Of a DNA stretch of 64,000 bases, positions 16,438-24,989 are shown in pieces. The translations under genes and the position numbers were made by a program. The DNA comes from Methanobacteriota archaeon (GTDB lineage Archaea; Thermoplasmatota; Poseidoniia; Poseidoniales; Thalassarchaeaceae): contig PBGL02000012.1 in the NCBI GenBank assembly GCA_002718995.2, positions 1 to 64,000 of the forward strand, given 5' to 3'. Every line of letters starts with the position of its first letter. The first letter of the stretch is position 1. The notes beneath the pieces are model-generated. The model did not search any database. It worked only from the letters and a program-made list of their open reading frames with translations, and was not told the origin of the DNA.

Positions 16438-17643
16438 ATGGAGTTCCACTACGACGTGGCCATAGTCGGAGCTGGGCCAGTCGGTGGATACTTGGCCCTA
16501 AAACTAAGAGAGTCCGGCCATTCTGTTCTGCTAATTGAGGAGCATGAAGAAGTAGGTAGGCCATTCCAGTGCGCTGGTTTAGTCAATCCCGGTGCGATGG
16601 AGAAAGTATCACTTGAAGAAACTGCATTAAGCGTCATTTGGGGTGCGAGAATTCATGGCCCTTCCGGAATACCTGTAGAGATTGGAGATCCAAGAAGAGT
16701 CAGAACTTGGTCAGTCTGTAGAAAAAAATTCGACGAAAGAGTGGTGATGGGCTCGATTGATGCAGGAGCAGACATATGGCTATCCAGCTATCCAGTAGAG
16801 GCTGAGATCAGTACTGATTCGGCCTCATTGCGTGTCAACAGAGAGGGTGAAATTGTTGTGGTTAACTGTAAAGTGATATGTGGCTGCGACGGAGCTCATT
16901 CCTGGGTTAGGAGGAGATTCAAATTTGGGAGGCCTAAGGAGATGATGGTTGGTTTCCAAGTTGAAGTAACCGGTTATCCTGGTGTAGATGGCGTACTTGA
17001 TATGTACACAGGTAATGATATTGCCCCGGGATTCTTTGCTTGGGCAATTCCGTCTGGAAGCACTACTAGGATTGGCATGTGGAGTAGGCCGGACTTACTC
17101 GGTGAATCGTCATGTGAATCACTCCTCAGTAAACTAATGAGTGACTCGATTTGGTCTGAGAGATTCTCACAATGCAGAATAGTTGGAAAATTTGGTGGGC
17201 CTGTGCCCAGTGGCATGTTGAAGAAAACAATCCGTCCAAGAGTAGCATTATTCGGTGATGCTGCTGGCTCATGTAAACCCACGACAGGAGGTGGTATCGG
17301 ACCTGGATTTGAACAAGTGGACCTTCTCGTTCCTGAGATATCCCAGGCAATAATCTCGGACAATCATTCTGAGGAGAATATGATTAGAATTTCAAAAATG
17401 CTAGACCCCATGAGGAGGAAACATAGCAAAGCCAAGGCTCTCAGGGATGTATTTGTAACAGAGTCAACCGATGAAGAGCTCGATGAGATATTTTCGATTT
17501 GGTCCAAGAAGGAAGTCATTGAAATTATCAATGAGACTGGAGAGATAGACAATCCCATACCTCTGGGAATAAGACTATTGAAGGAAGTTCCAGAATTCCG
17601 TAGGGTGGCAAGTAAGGCTGCAAAGGCATTAATTTGGGGTTGA
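16438..17643 (+). CDS. Geranylgeranyl reductase-family FAD protein
   Basis: The family saturates double bonds of geranylgeranyl chains, in archaea on digeranylgeranylglyceryl lipids. The N-terminus has the dinucleotide-binding fold 'DVAIVGAGPVGGYLALKL' and then 'FQCAGLVNPGAM', which matches archaeal GGR proteins. A second FAD motif is 'RPRVALFGDAAGSCKPTTGG'. The 401-aa length is typical. A GGAGGG sequence at 16421-16426 precedes the ATG at 16438, so it is probably translated from a topA transcript. The downstream membrane-protein gene begins 3 bp after its stop. Related flavoprotein monooxygenases share the fold, so the substrate is inferred. Confidence 0.8.
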   Translation: MEFHYDVAIVGAGPVGGYLALKLRESGHSVLLIEEHEEVGRPFQCAGLVNPGAMEKVSLEETALSVIWGARIHGPSGIPVEIGDPRRVRTWSVCRKKFDERVVMGSIDAGADIWLSSYPVEAEISTDSASLRVNREGEIVVVNCKVICGCDGAHSWVRRRFKFGRPKEMMVGFQVEVTGYPGVDGVLDMYTGNDIAPGFFAWAIPSGSTTRIGMWSRPDLLGESSCESLLSKLMSDSIWSERFSQCRIVGKFGGPVPSGMLKKTIRPRVALFGDAAGSCKPTTGGGIGPGFEQVDLLVPEISQAIISDNHSEENMIRISKMLDPMRRKHSKAKALRDVFVTESTDEELDEIFSIWSKKEVIEIINETGEIDNPIPLGIRLLKEVPEFRRVASKAAKALIWG

Positions 17644-17646
17644 ACT

Positions 17647-18720
17647 ATGCACAGATCTGTACAGAGAGTGAGATACCCTCCTTTCGAGCACTATAACACG
17701 GAACCAGATAAAATCCCACTTGTGGAAGTGATGTTGGAGTCGGAAAATATGCCTCCGCCCGAATTCAAACTTGGTTCGGAGAATAGCTGGATGGTTGAAT
17801 GGAAAAAGGAGGAAGATGGCAGTGAACAACTGCCAATTATTCGAACTGAAGTCACGAAAGATGTCCTTCCTTTCCTGATGAGGACGAGGAACGGGTGGTA
17901 TATTGAGCCTGACCCCATTCACTCCCTGGCAAGACGGATGATTTTCCCCTCTGTGGTGATTTTGTCAGTTTCTCTTATCCTTCACGCACTCGAGCCTGCA
18001 TTGATCGATTTACTCGGCGGGTTTGCTGAAATTATTTACTCCCCAATTAGGATAGGTCCGCTTGATTACCCCCTTCTAATTCTGGTCTCATTTCCTATCT
18101 TCATACTTCCCATAGTAGCTAGAATAGTTGCTAATCTAAGAGATATAAATAGACAGGAGGAATACATCTCCAGACCCCTTGGGAGTCCGCAAATGGCAAT
18201 CGGGAAAATGAGTCCCGATTGCATAGAGATACTAGAGTTCATGACGCCAAATGGATTCACAGCCGAAAGATGTAGAATACAAGTTGGAGTTGCGGTACCA
18301 GAGAGGCGGGCCATACTCGAAGCTACGAATAGGAAGGAAAGTGGGCAACCTGCCCCGGGGATGTCAACTGCGCTTCCAGAGAGAAGAGTCTCGACAGCAG
18401 ATGAGCATGGTACTGGAGTGGGGGAGTCATTGCCGATGACCGTAAGCAGGGGGCGTATACTTCTCTTAGAGCCAATGAGAGTACAAGATAGCGGGCCATG
18501 GAGTTCTGTGGATTCGGATAGAATGGTTCTGAAAGGACCAGATAATACGTGGCCAGGATCAATATATTCCGCGATGATTGCTGTCCACTGGGAACTTGTG
18601 ATAGAAGGTGTGACAGACTCTGGCATGAGGATGAAGTGGGTCAGGCCGATCATTGTTGAAAACAGCGAATCAGTTTACCTGGACGATCTACCAGTCCGAA
18701 GTGGAAGGATAGAAGGATAG
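17647..18720 (+). CDS. Membrane protein of unknown function downstream of GGR-like gene
   Basis: No family is recognised in this 357-aa protein. A soluble N-terminal part of about 95 residues is followed by two hydrophobic spans (about 97-120 and 138-160). A soluble C-terminal part of about 195 residues then contains a Pro/Gly/Ser-rich linker ('KESGQPAPGMSTALPERR') and beta-rich segments ('MIAVHWELVIEGVTDSGM'). It starts 3 bp after the GGR-like stop and is very probably in the same operon, which hints at a membrane or lipid role without proving it. The stop directly abuts the convergent mqnC-like gene. Confidence 0.7.
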   Translation: MHRSVQRVRYPPFEHYNTEPDKIPLVEVMLESENMPPPEFKLGSENSWMVEWKKEEDGSEQLPIIRTEVTKDVLPFLMRTRNGWYIEPDPIHSLARRMIFPSVVILSVSLILHALEPALIDLLGGFAEIIYSPIRIGPLDYPLLILVSFPIFILPIVARIVANLRDINRQEEYISRPLGSPQMAIGKMSPDCIEILEFMTPNGFTAERCRIQVGVAVPERRAILEATNRKESGQPAPGMSTALPERRVSTADEHGTGVGESLPMTVSRGRILLLEPMRVQDSGPWSSVDSDRMVLKGPDNTWPGSIYSAMIAVHWELVIEGVTDSGMRMKWVRPIIVENSESVYLDDLPVRSGRIEG

Positions 18721-19860
18721 TTAATTCTGCAATGGAGGAGGGGCCCCCGCCTCAATTTCGAATAGTCTATCTGCCTCCAGTAGATTATACCTAGAGTCTC
18801 TCTTTCTTGGCGTGAATCCGGCCATGGAGATGATTCTCTGAAGTTCGAATTCTGAAGCTTCTGTTCTATCGGTACCAGATGCTGAGACAACATTCTCTTC
18901 CATCATAGTCGAACCCGCGTCGTCGGCTCCGCCCAAGAGGGCTATCTGAGCCACCTCAAGCCCCATGGTAGGCCATGATGCCTGTATGTGGCCAATATTA
19001 TCAAAAAATAGTCGCGAAACTGCGAGATGCCGCAAATATTCGCTCGACGATGCACCTAGTTCGATTCTGTTTGATCCCCTATTCCTTTTTCCAAATGAGT
19101 TGTTCTCCAGTTGGACCGGCCAAGAGACGAAAGAGGTGAAGCCTGTTCTTCCCTCTGAAATCGCATCATCTTGCATTTTCCTTATCCTATCCATGTGTTC
19201 CACCCTGTTAGCGGGAGTCTCTCCGAAACCGAACACATTAGTGGCGGATGTAGTGAGCCCTAGTCTCTGTGCTTCGCCCATCACCCTGAGCCAATTATCA
19301 GCTGAGCCCTTCAATGGAGAAATATCCATCCTGACCTCATCTACTAGCATCTCGGCGCCACCCCCTGGCAATCCATCCATCCCAGATTCCTTCAGTTTGC
19401 TTAGTACCTCAAATGTGCTAAGTCCACAGACTTCCGCAATGCCTTCAATCTCTATCGGAGAGAAGCAGTCAAGGTCGATGTTGGGATGCCTGGAACTGAG
19501 TTCCGATAACAAATCAGTATACCATGAAAGTGGGAGCTCTGGATTAACTCCTCCTTGCATCAGAATTCTTGAGCCACCGATTTTCTCTAGCTCGGTAATC
19601 CTTTCGCTTATTTCTTCCACGGACTGGGTGTACACCTCTGGATGGCCAGGAGGCCTGTAGAATGAGCAGAATTGGCAATTGATAGTGCAGACGTTGGTGT
19701 AGTTTATGTTTCTGTCAACTAGATACGTCACCTCGTTATCAGGAAGGGTTTGTTTTCTCCTAAAGTGGGCTGCATGCAATAGGTCATTCAAGTCCGCTTC
19801 TTCGTATAACACAGTGGCTTCTTCAACAGATAGACGCGGTGGATTCGTGGAAATCTGCAT
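18721..19860 (-). CDS. mqnC: Radical SAM enzyme, MqnC-like (cyclic dehypoxanthine futalosine synthase)
   Basis: MqnC converts dehypoxanthine futalosine to its cyclic form in the futalosine route to menaquinone. The [4Fe-4S]-binding CX3CX2C motif is in 'NVCTINCQFCSFYRPPGHP', preceded by 'DRNINYTN' as in MqnC. Further MqnC-like segments are 'ILMQGGVNPELPL', 'DGLPGGGAEMLVDEVR', 'FGFGETPANRVEHMDRI' and the C-terminal 'GSTMMEENVVSASGT'. I chose the ATG at 19860 (379 aa); a GTG at 19893 overlapping the upstream stop is also possible. It follows the Xaa-Pro peptidase gene with little or no gap. CofH and MqnE are close relatives, but the motif wording favours MqnC. No other mqn gene is in the window. 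Confidence 0.8.
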   Translation of the reverse strand: MQISTNPPRLSVEEATVLYEEADLNDLLHAAHFRRKQTLPDNEVTYLVDRNINYTNVCTINCQFCSFYRPPGHPEVYTQSVEEISERITELEKIGGSRILMQGGVNPELPLSWYTDLLSELSSRHPNIDLDCFSPIEIEGIAEVCGLSTFEVLSKLKESGMDGLPGGGAEMLVDEVRMDISPLKGSADNWLRVMGEAQRLGLTTSATNVFGFGETPANRVEHMDRIRKMQDDAISEGRTGFTSFVSWPVQLENNSFGKRNRGSNRIELGASSSEYLRHLAVSRLFFDNIGHIQASWPTMGLEVAQIALLGGADDAGSTMMEENVVSASGTDRTEASEFELQRIISMAGFTPRKRDSRYNLLEADRLFEIEAGAPPPLQN

Positions 19861-19889
19861 TCCTATGATTTCCGACCACGACACAGATA

Positions 19890-21221
19890 TCACCTTGATT
19901 TGCCGACAATGGATTCAATCTCGATGATCGATTTCGGACACCCCGAAGACAGTACTATGGGGCCCTCCTCTGTTATTAGTACGTCGTCTTCAATCCTAAT
20001 ACCAATCCCAGCATATCTCTCAGGAATTTCTACATCGTCCCTCCAACTTGCGAAATAGAGGCCGGGTTCGACTGTGACAACCATGCCTGGTTTTAGTACA
20101 GGCCCTGGATTTTTATCTCCCTTTCTGCCACCTCCGACATCATGAACATCTAATCCCAGCAGGTGACCAGTTCCGTGCATGAAGTAGTTCCTGTAAGGGC
20201 CGTCTAGATTCTTTCCTAGGGCCTCAGATTCACTGCAATCCAGAATCCCTAATTCAACCAGTCCTCTAGCTAAGACGGCTGACGATGCCTCGTGCATAGA
20301 CCTCCATGGAGAGCCCGCCTTACAGGCTTCTATTCCAGCAATCTCAGCCTCAAGAACAAGATTGTATATTTCCTTCTGGGCTTCTGTGAACTTACCGCTG
20401 ACTGGCCATGTTCTAGTTATATCGGATGCATAGCCATGAACCTCGCAACCGGCATCTACCAGAACCAAATCGCCTTCGCCGATAGTTTCTGAGTTACTGG
20501 AATAGTGAAGAATCGTCGCATTCTCACCACCTCCCACGATCGATGGATAGCTCCATTGACTCTCTGAATGAATGAAGTGGCCCTCGATGATGGCCTGAAT
20601 CTGCCACTCTCCAATAGAAGGAAATGTTTTCTCCATTGCCTTCACATGGGCAGAGGAGGCTATATTGGCAGCTTGCTGCATGATCCCAATTTCAGATTCA
20701 GACTTAATCGTCCTCATGCTGTCTAGAATATTCCGTGGGTCTTGAATATCGGATAATTCGATTACCGGACCTTTGTCGGGATCCTGGTTTAGGACGATAT
20801 CATCAATGCGATTATCCAATCCTTGGATTATTGATGGTTTGGAACCCAAGGACATAGCATTGAGGATATGTTCCTTCGCATCCTCTATGGGGAAAGATTG
20901 GTCGATTGGCCATCCTTTTTCGGCGCCCTCGGGGCCTATTCTCCTGCCCTCCCATATCTCGGAGTGAGTATCCCTGGGCCTTACGAATAGAGATGTCTTC
21001 CACTCTCCATCAAGAAATACTGCTGTGAAAACTGAGTCTGGCTCCTCCCAGCCACAGAGGTAAAGGACGTATGAATTAGCGCGATACCTATAGTGGGTAT
21101 CGTTTGACCTTACTGATTTTGGATTATTTGGAATTATAACGACTGAGTCCTGGGGCATTTGTGATAGAAACTCTTCCTGCCTGCCACGATATTCAGACAG
21201 CTCGAAAGGTAATGCTCGCAT
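19890..21221 (-). CDS. Xaa-Pro aminopeptidase/dipeptidase, M24B family
   Basis: This metallopeptidase removes residues N-terminal to proline. An N-terminal creatinase-like domain ('VVIIPNNPKSVRSNDTHYRY', typical of PepP) precedes the pita-bread catalytic domain. Metal ligands are seen in 'VDAGCEVHGYASDITRTWP' (two Asp), 'MHGTGHLLGLDVHDVGG' (His), 'VTVEPGLYF' (Glu) and 'GIRIEDDVLIT' (Glu). The ATG at 21221 gives 443 aa and begins just before the AMP_N domain. An upstream in-frame start at 21299 would overlap the preceding gene and add 26 unconvincing residues. No signal peptide is present, so it is probably a cytoplasmic peptide-recycling enzyme. Confidence 0.92.
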   Translation of the reverse strand: MRALPFELSEYRGRQEEFLSQMPQDSVVIIPNNPKSVRSNDTHYRYRANSYVLYLCGWEEPDSVFTAVFLDGEWKTSLFVRPRDTHSEIWEGRRIGPEGAEKGWPIDQSFPIEDAKEHILNAMSLGSKPSIIQGLDNRIDDIVLNQDPDKGPVIELSDIQDPRNILDSMRTIKSESEIGIMQQAANIASSAHVKAMEKTFPSIGEWQIQAIIEGHFIHSESQWSYPSIVGGGENATILHYSSNSETIGEGDLVLVDAGCEVHGYASDITRTWPVSGKFTEAQKEIYNLVLEAEIAGIEACKAGSPWRSMHEASSAVLARGLVELGILDCSESEALGKNLDGPYRNYFMHGTGHLLGLDVHDVGGGRKGDKNPGPVLKPGMVVTVEPGLYFASWRDDVEIPERYAGIGIRIEDDVLITEEGPIVLSSGCPKSIIEIESIVGKSR

Positions 21222-21274
21222 GATTCTCAACCCTCCGTCGGTGCCCATGTTCTTGAAATGTGGTAAAATAAATC

Positions 21275-22747
21275 TCAATTCTGATCTTCTGGCTGCCACT
21301 TGGGTATGTCGCCCCCGGAATGGGACCTTCTCCTGAACATGATTGCAGAAGCAAGGAATGCTGCTGACACAACCAGTACTACCAGGCCTAAGGGGAGGTC
21401 TTCCGAATAGTCGGGATGGACTAGTTCTACGGAAATGAATGAGTATTCGTCATCATCGTCTATGACCTCAACTGTAAGAATCAGCTTCTGAGACTCGTTT
21501 TCCGGCCAGGTAAAGGACCTCTCGCAGCCCTCGTTAACAGGGCTATTATCAATTTTCCAGACGCACCTCAAACCATTGATGTCATTTGTACTATCCATGG
21601 ACTCCGAGGCGTCAATATCCCAAGATGTCCCTGAGGAAAGCCTCACGCTATCGCCATGGGTGACTGATTTTCCATCTACAACTAATTTCACTGAAGGAAT
21701 TACGTTAGCGATATTGATCGTCCTAGATGTTGTACTGTGCAGCCCACTCCCGTCTACAACCCTGAGTAGAATCTCGAACTCTCCGGATGAATGGGTATCA
21801 ATTGAGAATGTGCTTTCACCCTGAGTTATAGAAATTGGCGCGGCACCCGGCCTTGATTTGTCCAATACGGTCCAAATATAGTACAGGTCTCCCTTCCCCC
21901 AGAATCCGTCATCAGAAGATCCGGCATCGAATAGTAGTGCTGAATCGCCCTCTTGTGCTTCAGAGGCCCCGGAAATAATGGATTCTGGAGGCGAGTTGTC
22001 AATTCTAATTGGCACACAGTAAGACAGTGATTCAGATTCTACGACAATAGTAGTCCGGGCAGAGTACCATCCATCATCAAGTTCAGAAACATCTACTGCT
22101 GAAGAGTAAAGGCCACTCGAATTGGTGGAATACAGGGAATCAGGTGAAGAATCTGAGATTCCTTGACAGGAATCTACCAAAGAGTATGCTGATATGATGG
22201 AGAAGGACAATATTGCTGATGAGGCATTTGAATCCGACCATCCCGAGAAGACAACCTCGTCCTTAACCCACGATTCGCCGACTGGACCCTGTGGGAGGAG
22301 TATTGCACCGGAAGGATTCCCTATAAATATCGCAATCTGATTAGAAATGCTGCTCTCATCGGCATGCGATACAGTGGCCTGAAGTACGCACGAGCAATCT
22401 CCGATGGCGTCAGGTTCCATACTTATTTCCCAATTCCATTTCAATAAGTTCCCATAGTTTACGGGTTCTCCGAATGAAATGATCCCACTCCCGATGACAA
22501 GGTTTTCTCCTGATGTCTGATCGAAAATAGACCACGAAGATTCTGTAGTGGGTTCCAGTGAGGAAACGAGTGAGCCGCTAATGATCGTTGGTTCGGAAAT
22601 ACGGATTCCGTTTTCTACATCAAACCCCAAGAATGATGCCTCTTCCTCGTCCGCCGCTACAGTCTGAGCGGATGAGACAAGTGCCAATGCCATCAGCAAA
22701 GCGAGGAACAGAGCCTGTCGTGCCACGTTCTTGGCCCTATAGGACAT
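21275..22747 (-). CDS. Secreted, membrane-anchored protein with PKD/Ig-like repeats
   Basis: The 490-aa protein has a classic signal peptide ('ALFLALLMALALVSSAQTVA', cleavage probably near residue 32). A long acidic Ser-rich beta-type ectodomain follows, and a single C-terminal span (about residues 462-482) is followed by a basic tail. The middle contains PKD-like units with 'ISGASEAQEGDSALLFDAGS', a Trp-containing strand 'DLYYIWTVLD' and 'SGEFEILLRVVDGSG', then a second one ('SVKLVVDGKSVTHGD'). No catalytic site is visible. It is likely a cell-surface adhesion or scaffold protein. It is on the same strand as the peptidase, whose preferred start lies 53 bp downstream of its stop. The assignment of ectodomain folds is by pattern only. 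Confidence 0.8.
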   Translation of the reverse strand: MSYRAKNVARQALFLALLMALALVSSAQTVAADEEEASFLGFDVENGIRISEPTIISGSLVSSLEPTTESSWSIFDQTSGENLVIGSGIISFGEPVNYGNLLKWNWEISMEPDAIGDCSCVLQATVSHADESSISNQIAIFIGNPSGAILLPQGPVGESWVKDEVVFSGWSDSNASSAILSFSIISAYSLVDSCQGISDSSPDSLYSTNSSGLYSSAVDVSELDDGWYSARTTIVVESESLSYCVPIRIDNSPPESIISGASEAQEGDSALLFDAGSSDDGFWGKGDLYYIWTVLDKSRPGAAPISITQGESTFSIDTHSSGEFEILLRVVDGSGLHSTTSRTINIANVIPSVKLVVDGKSVTHGDSVRLSSGTSWDIDASESMDSTNDINGLRCVWKIDNSPVNEGCERSFTWPENESQKLILTVEVIDDDDEYSFISVELVHPDYSEDLPLGLVVLVVSAAFLASAIMFRRRSHSGGDIPKWQPEDQN

Positions 22748-22774
22748 GTCTTGAACCCGTTGGGTTGGTGATCC

Positions 22775-23833
22775 TCATCTATCTGAAATCTGTAGCTTCC
22801 AAGACAGTTCTTCCAACCATACGCCCAGAGTATCTCTGTTAACGAATTCGTGGCTGGATTCAGCTGTAAGTACGCATTCACAGGCAGCAGCAGCAAGGGA
22901 GGCGGCATCAAAAATATCTAGGCCGTTTCCGAGGGCAGCTGCCAATGCTGTAGCGGCTGCATCATGGAGGCCTATCTGTTGCCTCGGGGCATTGGAGCGG
23001 CAAGGTATCGATAATTCGTCTCCGTCACGAGGATAGAGGGTGATTCCATCGACCCCTCCCAGTACTAGTATCGCCCCCCAGTCATAGGTGGAAATTAGTT
23101 CGGATGCTGCATCGGAAGCATTCTCCAGCATAAGCCTCCTCCTCTGAAGCTCCAGACCTCGCATGCCAAAAATCACAGCATCGGCACCCTTGCTTCTAGA
23201 TAGTCCAGTTAATTTTGGATCGACGATGCAGGGAAGTTTCAACTCCTTGGCCTTGGAAATTAGCTTGGATGCTCCAGATTCGGTAATCACCCCCTTGTGA
23301 TAGTCGGACAGCACTATCGCCCTACTATGGGGCATTGATTCCAAAGCGGCACTGATTAGATCGTCACTCACCGATTTACTCAATTCATCTAGGGGACCTC
23401 TATCAGCCTGAAGTAAAACCTGACTCTGGTCTAACAGGCTCTCTCTACTCCCATAAAATCTAATTTTTGTGAGGGTCTTTCTATTGGGGACAACTGAGAT
23501 CCCATCTGTCGAAATTCCATCTCCCGAAATCATCTCAATAATTTTACTTCCCTCGTCGTCATCACCCACGCATGAGAAGAAGTCGACATCCATCCCAAGT
23601 GAATTGAGCCCCCTGGCAATGTGAGCAGCGGCGCCCGGAGATTCCTCTGACCTAATTATCCTCAATGCTGGCACCGGAGCAGTGGAGTTGAGGTTGTTGG
23701 CATAACCATGATGGTACCTATCAAGCATCACATCCCCTATCAGAGTCACTCTTGTTCCCTCGACATCTTCGAGCAAAGAGCCTAGCCTACGTAGTATCTC
23801 GGCCTCTGTTCCAACATCGTCTCCTGATTCCAT
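22775..23833 (-). CDS. PfkB-family kinase resembling RfaE/HldE domain I, with altered catalytic loop
   Basis: The protein looks like heptose-7-phosphate kinase (RfaE domain I) of the ribokinase superfamily. Motifs include 'VTLIGDVMLDRYHHG', the substrate Gly-rich 'ESPGAAAHIARGLNSLGMDV', 'VDFFSCVGDDDEGSKI', 'KIRFYGSRESLLDQSQ', 'IVLSDYHKGVI' and 'CIVDPKLTGL'. The ATP-site loop that should read GAGD is 'GLHD', followed by 'AAATALAAAL', so the catalytic-position Asp is kept but two anion-hole glycines are not. The ATG at 23833 gives 352 aa; an ATG at 23911 would overlap the divergent endA start. There is no nucleotidyltransferase domain as in HldE. Substrate and activity are uncertain. Its 3' end is 27 bp from the secreted-protein start. 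Confidence 0.75.
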   Translation of the reverse strand: MESGDDVGTEAEILRRLGSLLEDVEGTRVTLIGDVMLDRYHHGYANNLNSTAPVPALRIIRSEESPGAAAHIARGLNSLGMDVDFFSCVGDDDEGSKIIEMISGDGISTDGISVVPNRKTLTKIRFYGSRESLLDQSQVLLQADRGPLDELSKSVSDDLISAALESMPHSRAIVLSDYHKGVITESGASKLISKAKELKLPCIVDPKLTGLSRSKGADAVIFGMRGLELQRRRLMLENASDAASELISTYDWGAILVLGGVDGITLYPRDGDELSIPCRSNAPRQQIGLHDAAATALAAALGNGLDIFDAASLAAAACECVLTAESSHEFVNRDTLGVWLEELSWKLQISDR

Positions 23834-23909
23834 GACCGATGCGCGGGGGTCAAGGCGAATGATACTTACTAGACCGACGGAATCAAGTTTGAGATGCCAT
23901 CGTAAAGCC

Positions 23910-24989
23910 ATGGAACGTGTCGAGGGGGGGTGGATTTACGACGGGGCTGCAGCGGATAGGTTGTGGCATAAGTCGGCCATTGGCAAGCCGATACCCAGTG
24001 GAGGGCTAGTTCTCGCGGCGTGTGAACTGATATTCTGCAGGGACCATAGACATATTGAGTTGCCCAGCGATGACTGGATACTCAGTGTAACTAATGAGGA
24101 CTCTGGGGCAATACCCGAGGGTGCTATTATGGAGGCTCTTAGGGTGCCAGGAAACAAGATCGTCCTGAAGAGTAACCTCGAAAGCATGGGACTTGAACAC
24201 TCCGATGAGACATGGGGCCTTAGGTGGGATTCAGATAAGCATCCGAGAAATGACTTGCCGATTGCAGAGATCAGATGGTTCACATCTGAAGAGGGTTTTG
24301 AGGAAAATGACCTTTACGAATGGACGAAAGAAGTAGAGAAAAGAGGGAGGGTAGCTGAGTCCTTAGTTATCGATGAAGAGTTGTCAGTAGTCACATATCG
24401 CCTGTCGATAGCAGAACCTGCTGGAGAGCTTGACCCGCCCACCGAAGAAGATTTCAACAAAATCTCATGCATTGAATACGCTGAAACGCTCACGGGTGGT
24501 GCGTTTTTCTCGAATATCGAAGTTTGGCCATCTGAAACAATCGGAGTTCCTGTGCACGACGGTCGGCAGTTGGACTGGGTAGAGAGAGAGCTAGTACATA
24601 TCCTGGGCCATCCATCAATCGACTTCTCCCTTGAGGGCATCTCAACTGGTTTGCCAGACCCTCATCTTGGGATGACTAGGACAGCTAGCCTGTTGAAGGA
24701 ACTATGGGATAGGGGCCTCAATACTAGGCCTGGATTCAAATTTGGTACCACTTGGAGGTGTTACACCGGGTCTGTTGGAGAGGACCATGCCCCCTGGCTG
24801 ATCAACGACCCTAACGATAGAGACAAACAAGCGCACGACTGGGGGAGGGCGTGTCTGACATCCAGGCTTGCCTCTGGGGTCAACAAGCATTGGATCTGTC
24901 CGATATATGTGAATGGTGGAAAATGGGCGTTCCTTGAGATTTCGAGGCCACCGTCGGATTCTAGGTGGAGTAACCCCGGGAAAAGATGA
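23910..24989 (+). CDS. endA: tRNA-splicing endonuclease (fused two-unit form)
   Basis: EndA cuts introns from archaeal tRNAs at bulge-helix-bulge sites. The C-terminal catalytic domain is recognisable: 'LLKELWDRGLNTRPGFKFGT', Tyr in 'WRCYTGSVGEDHAPWLI' with the catalytic His shortly after, and the catalytic Lys in 'ASGVNKHWICPIYV'. The N-terminal half starts with an EndA-type substructure ('AAADRLWHKSAIGKPIPSGG', then 'LVLAACELIF'). The 359-aa length indicates a tandem fused enzyme acting as a homodimer rather than the 180-aa homotetramer type. The ATG at 23910 is the first that matches the family N-terminus. The stop abuts the convergent peptidase gene. The one tRNA in the window has no intron. 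Confidence 0.85.
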   Translation: MERVEGGWIYDGAAADRLWHKSAIGKPIPSGGLVLAACELIFCRDHRHIELPSDDWILSVTNEDSGAIPEGAIMEALRVPGNKIVLKSNLESMGLEHSDETWGLRWDSDKHPRNDLPIAEIRWFTSEEGFEENDLYEWTKEVEKRGRVAESLVIDEELSVVTYRLSIAEPAGELDPPTEEDFNKISCIEYAETLTGGAFFSNIEVWPSETIGVPVHDGRQLDWVERELVHILGHPSIDFSLEGISTGLPDPHLGMTRTASLLKELWDRGLNTRPGFKFGTTWRCYTGSVGEDHAPWLINDPNDRDKQAHDWGRACLTSRLASGVNKHWICPIYVNGGKWAFLEISRPPSDSRWSNPGKR

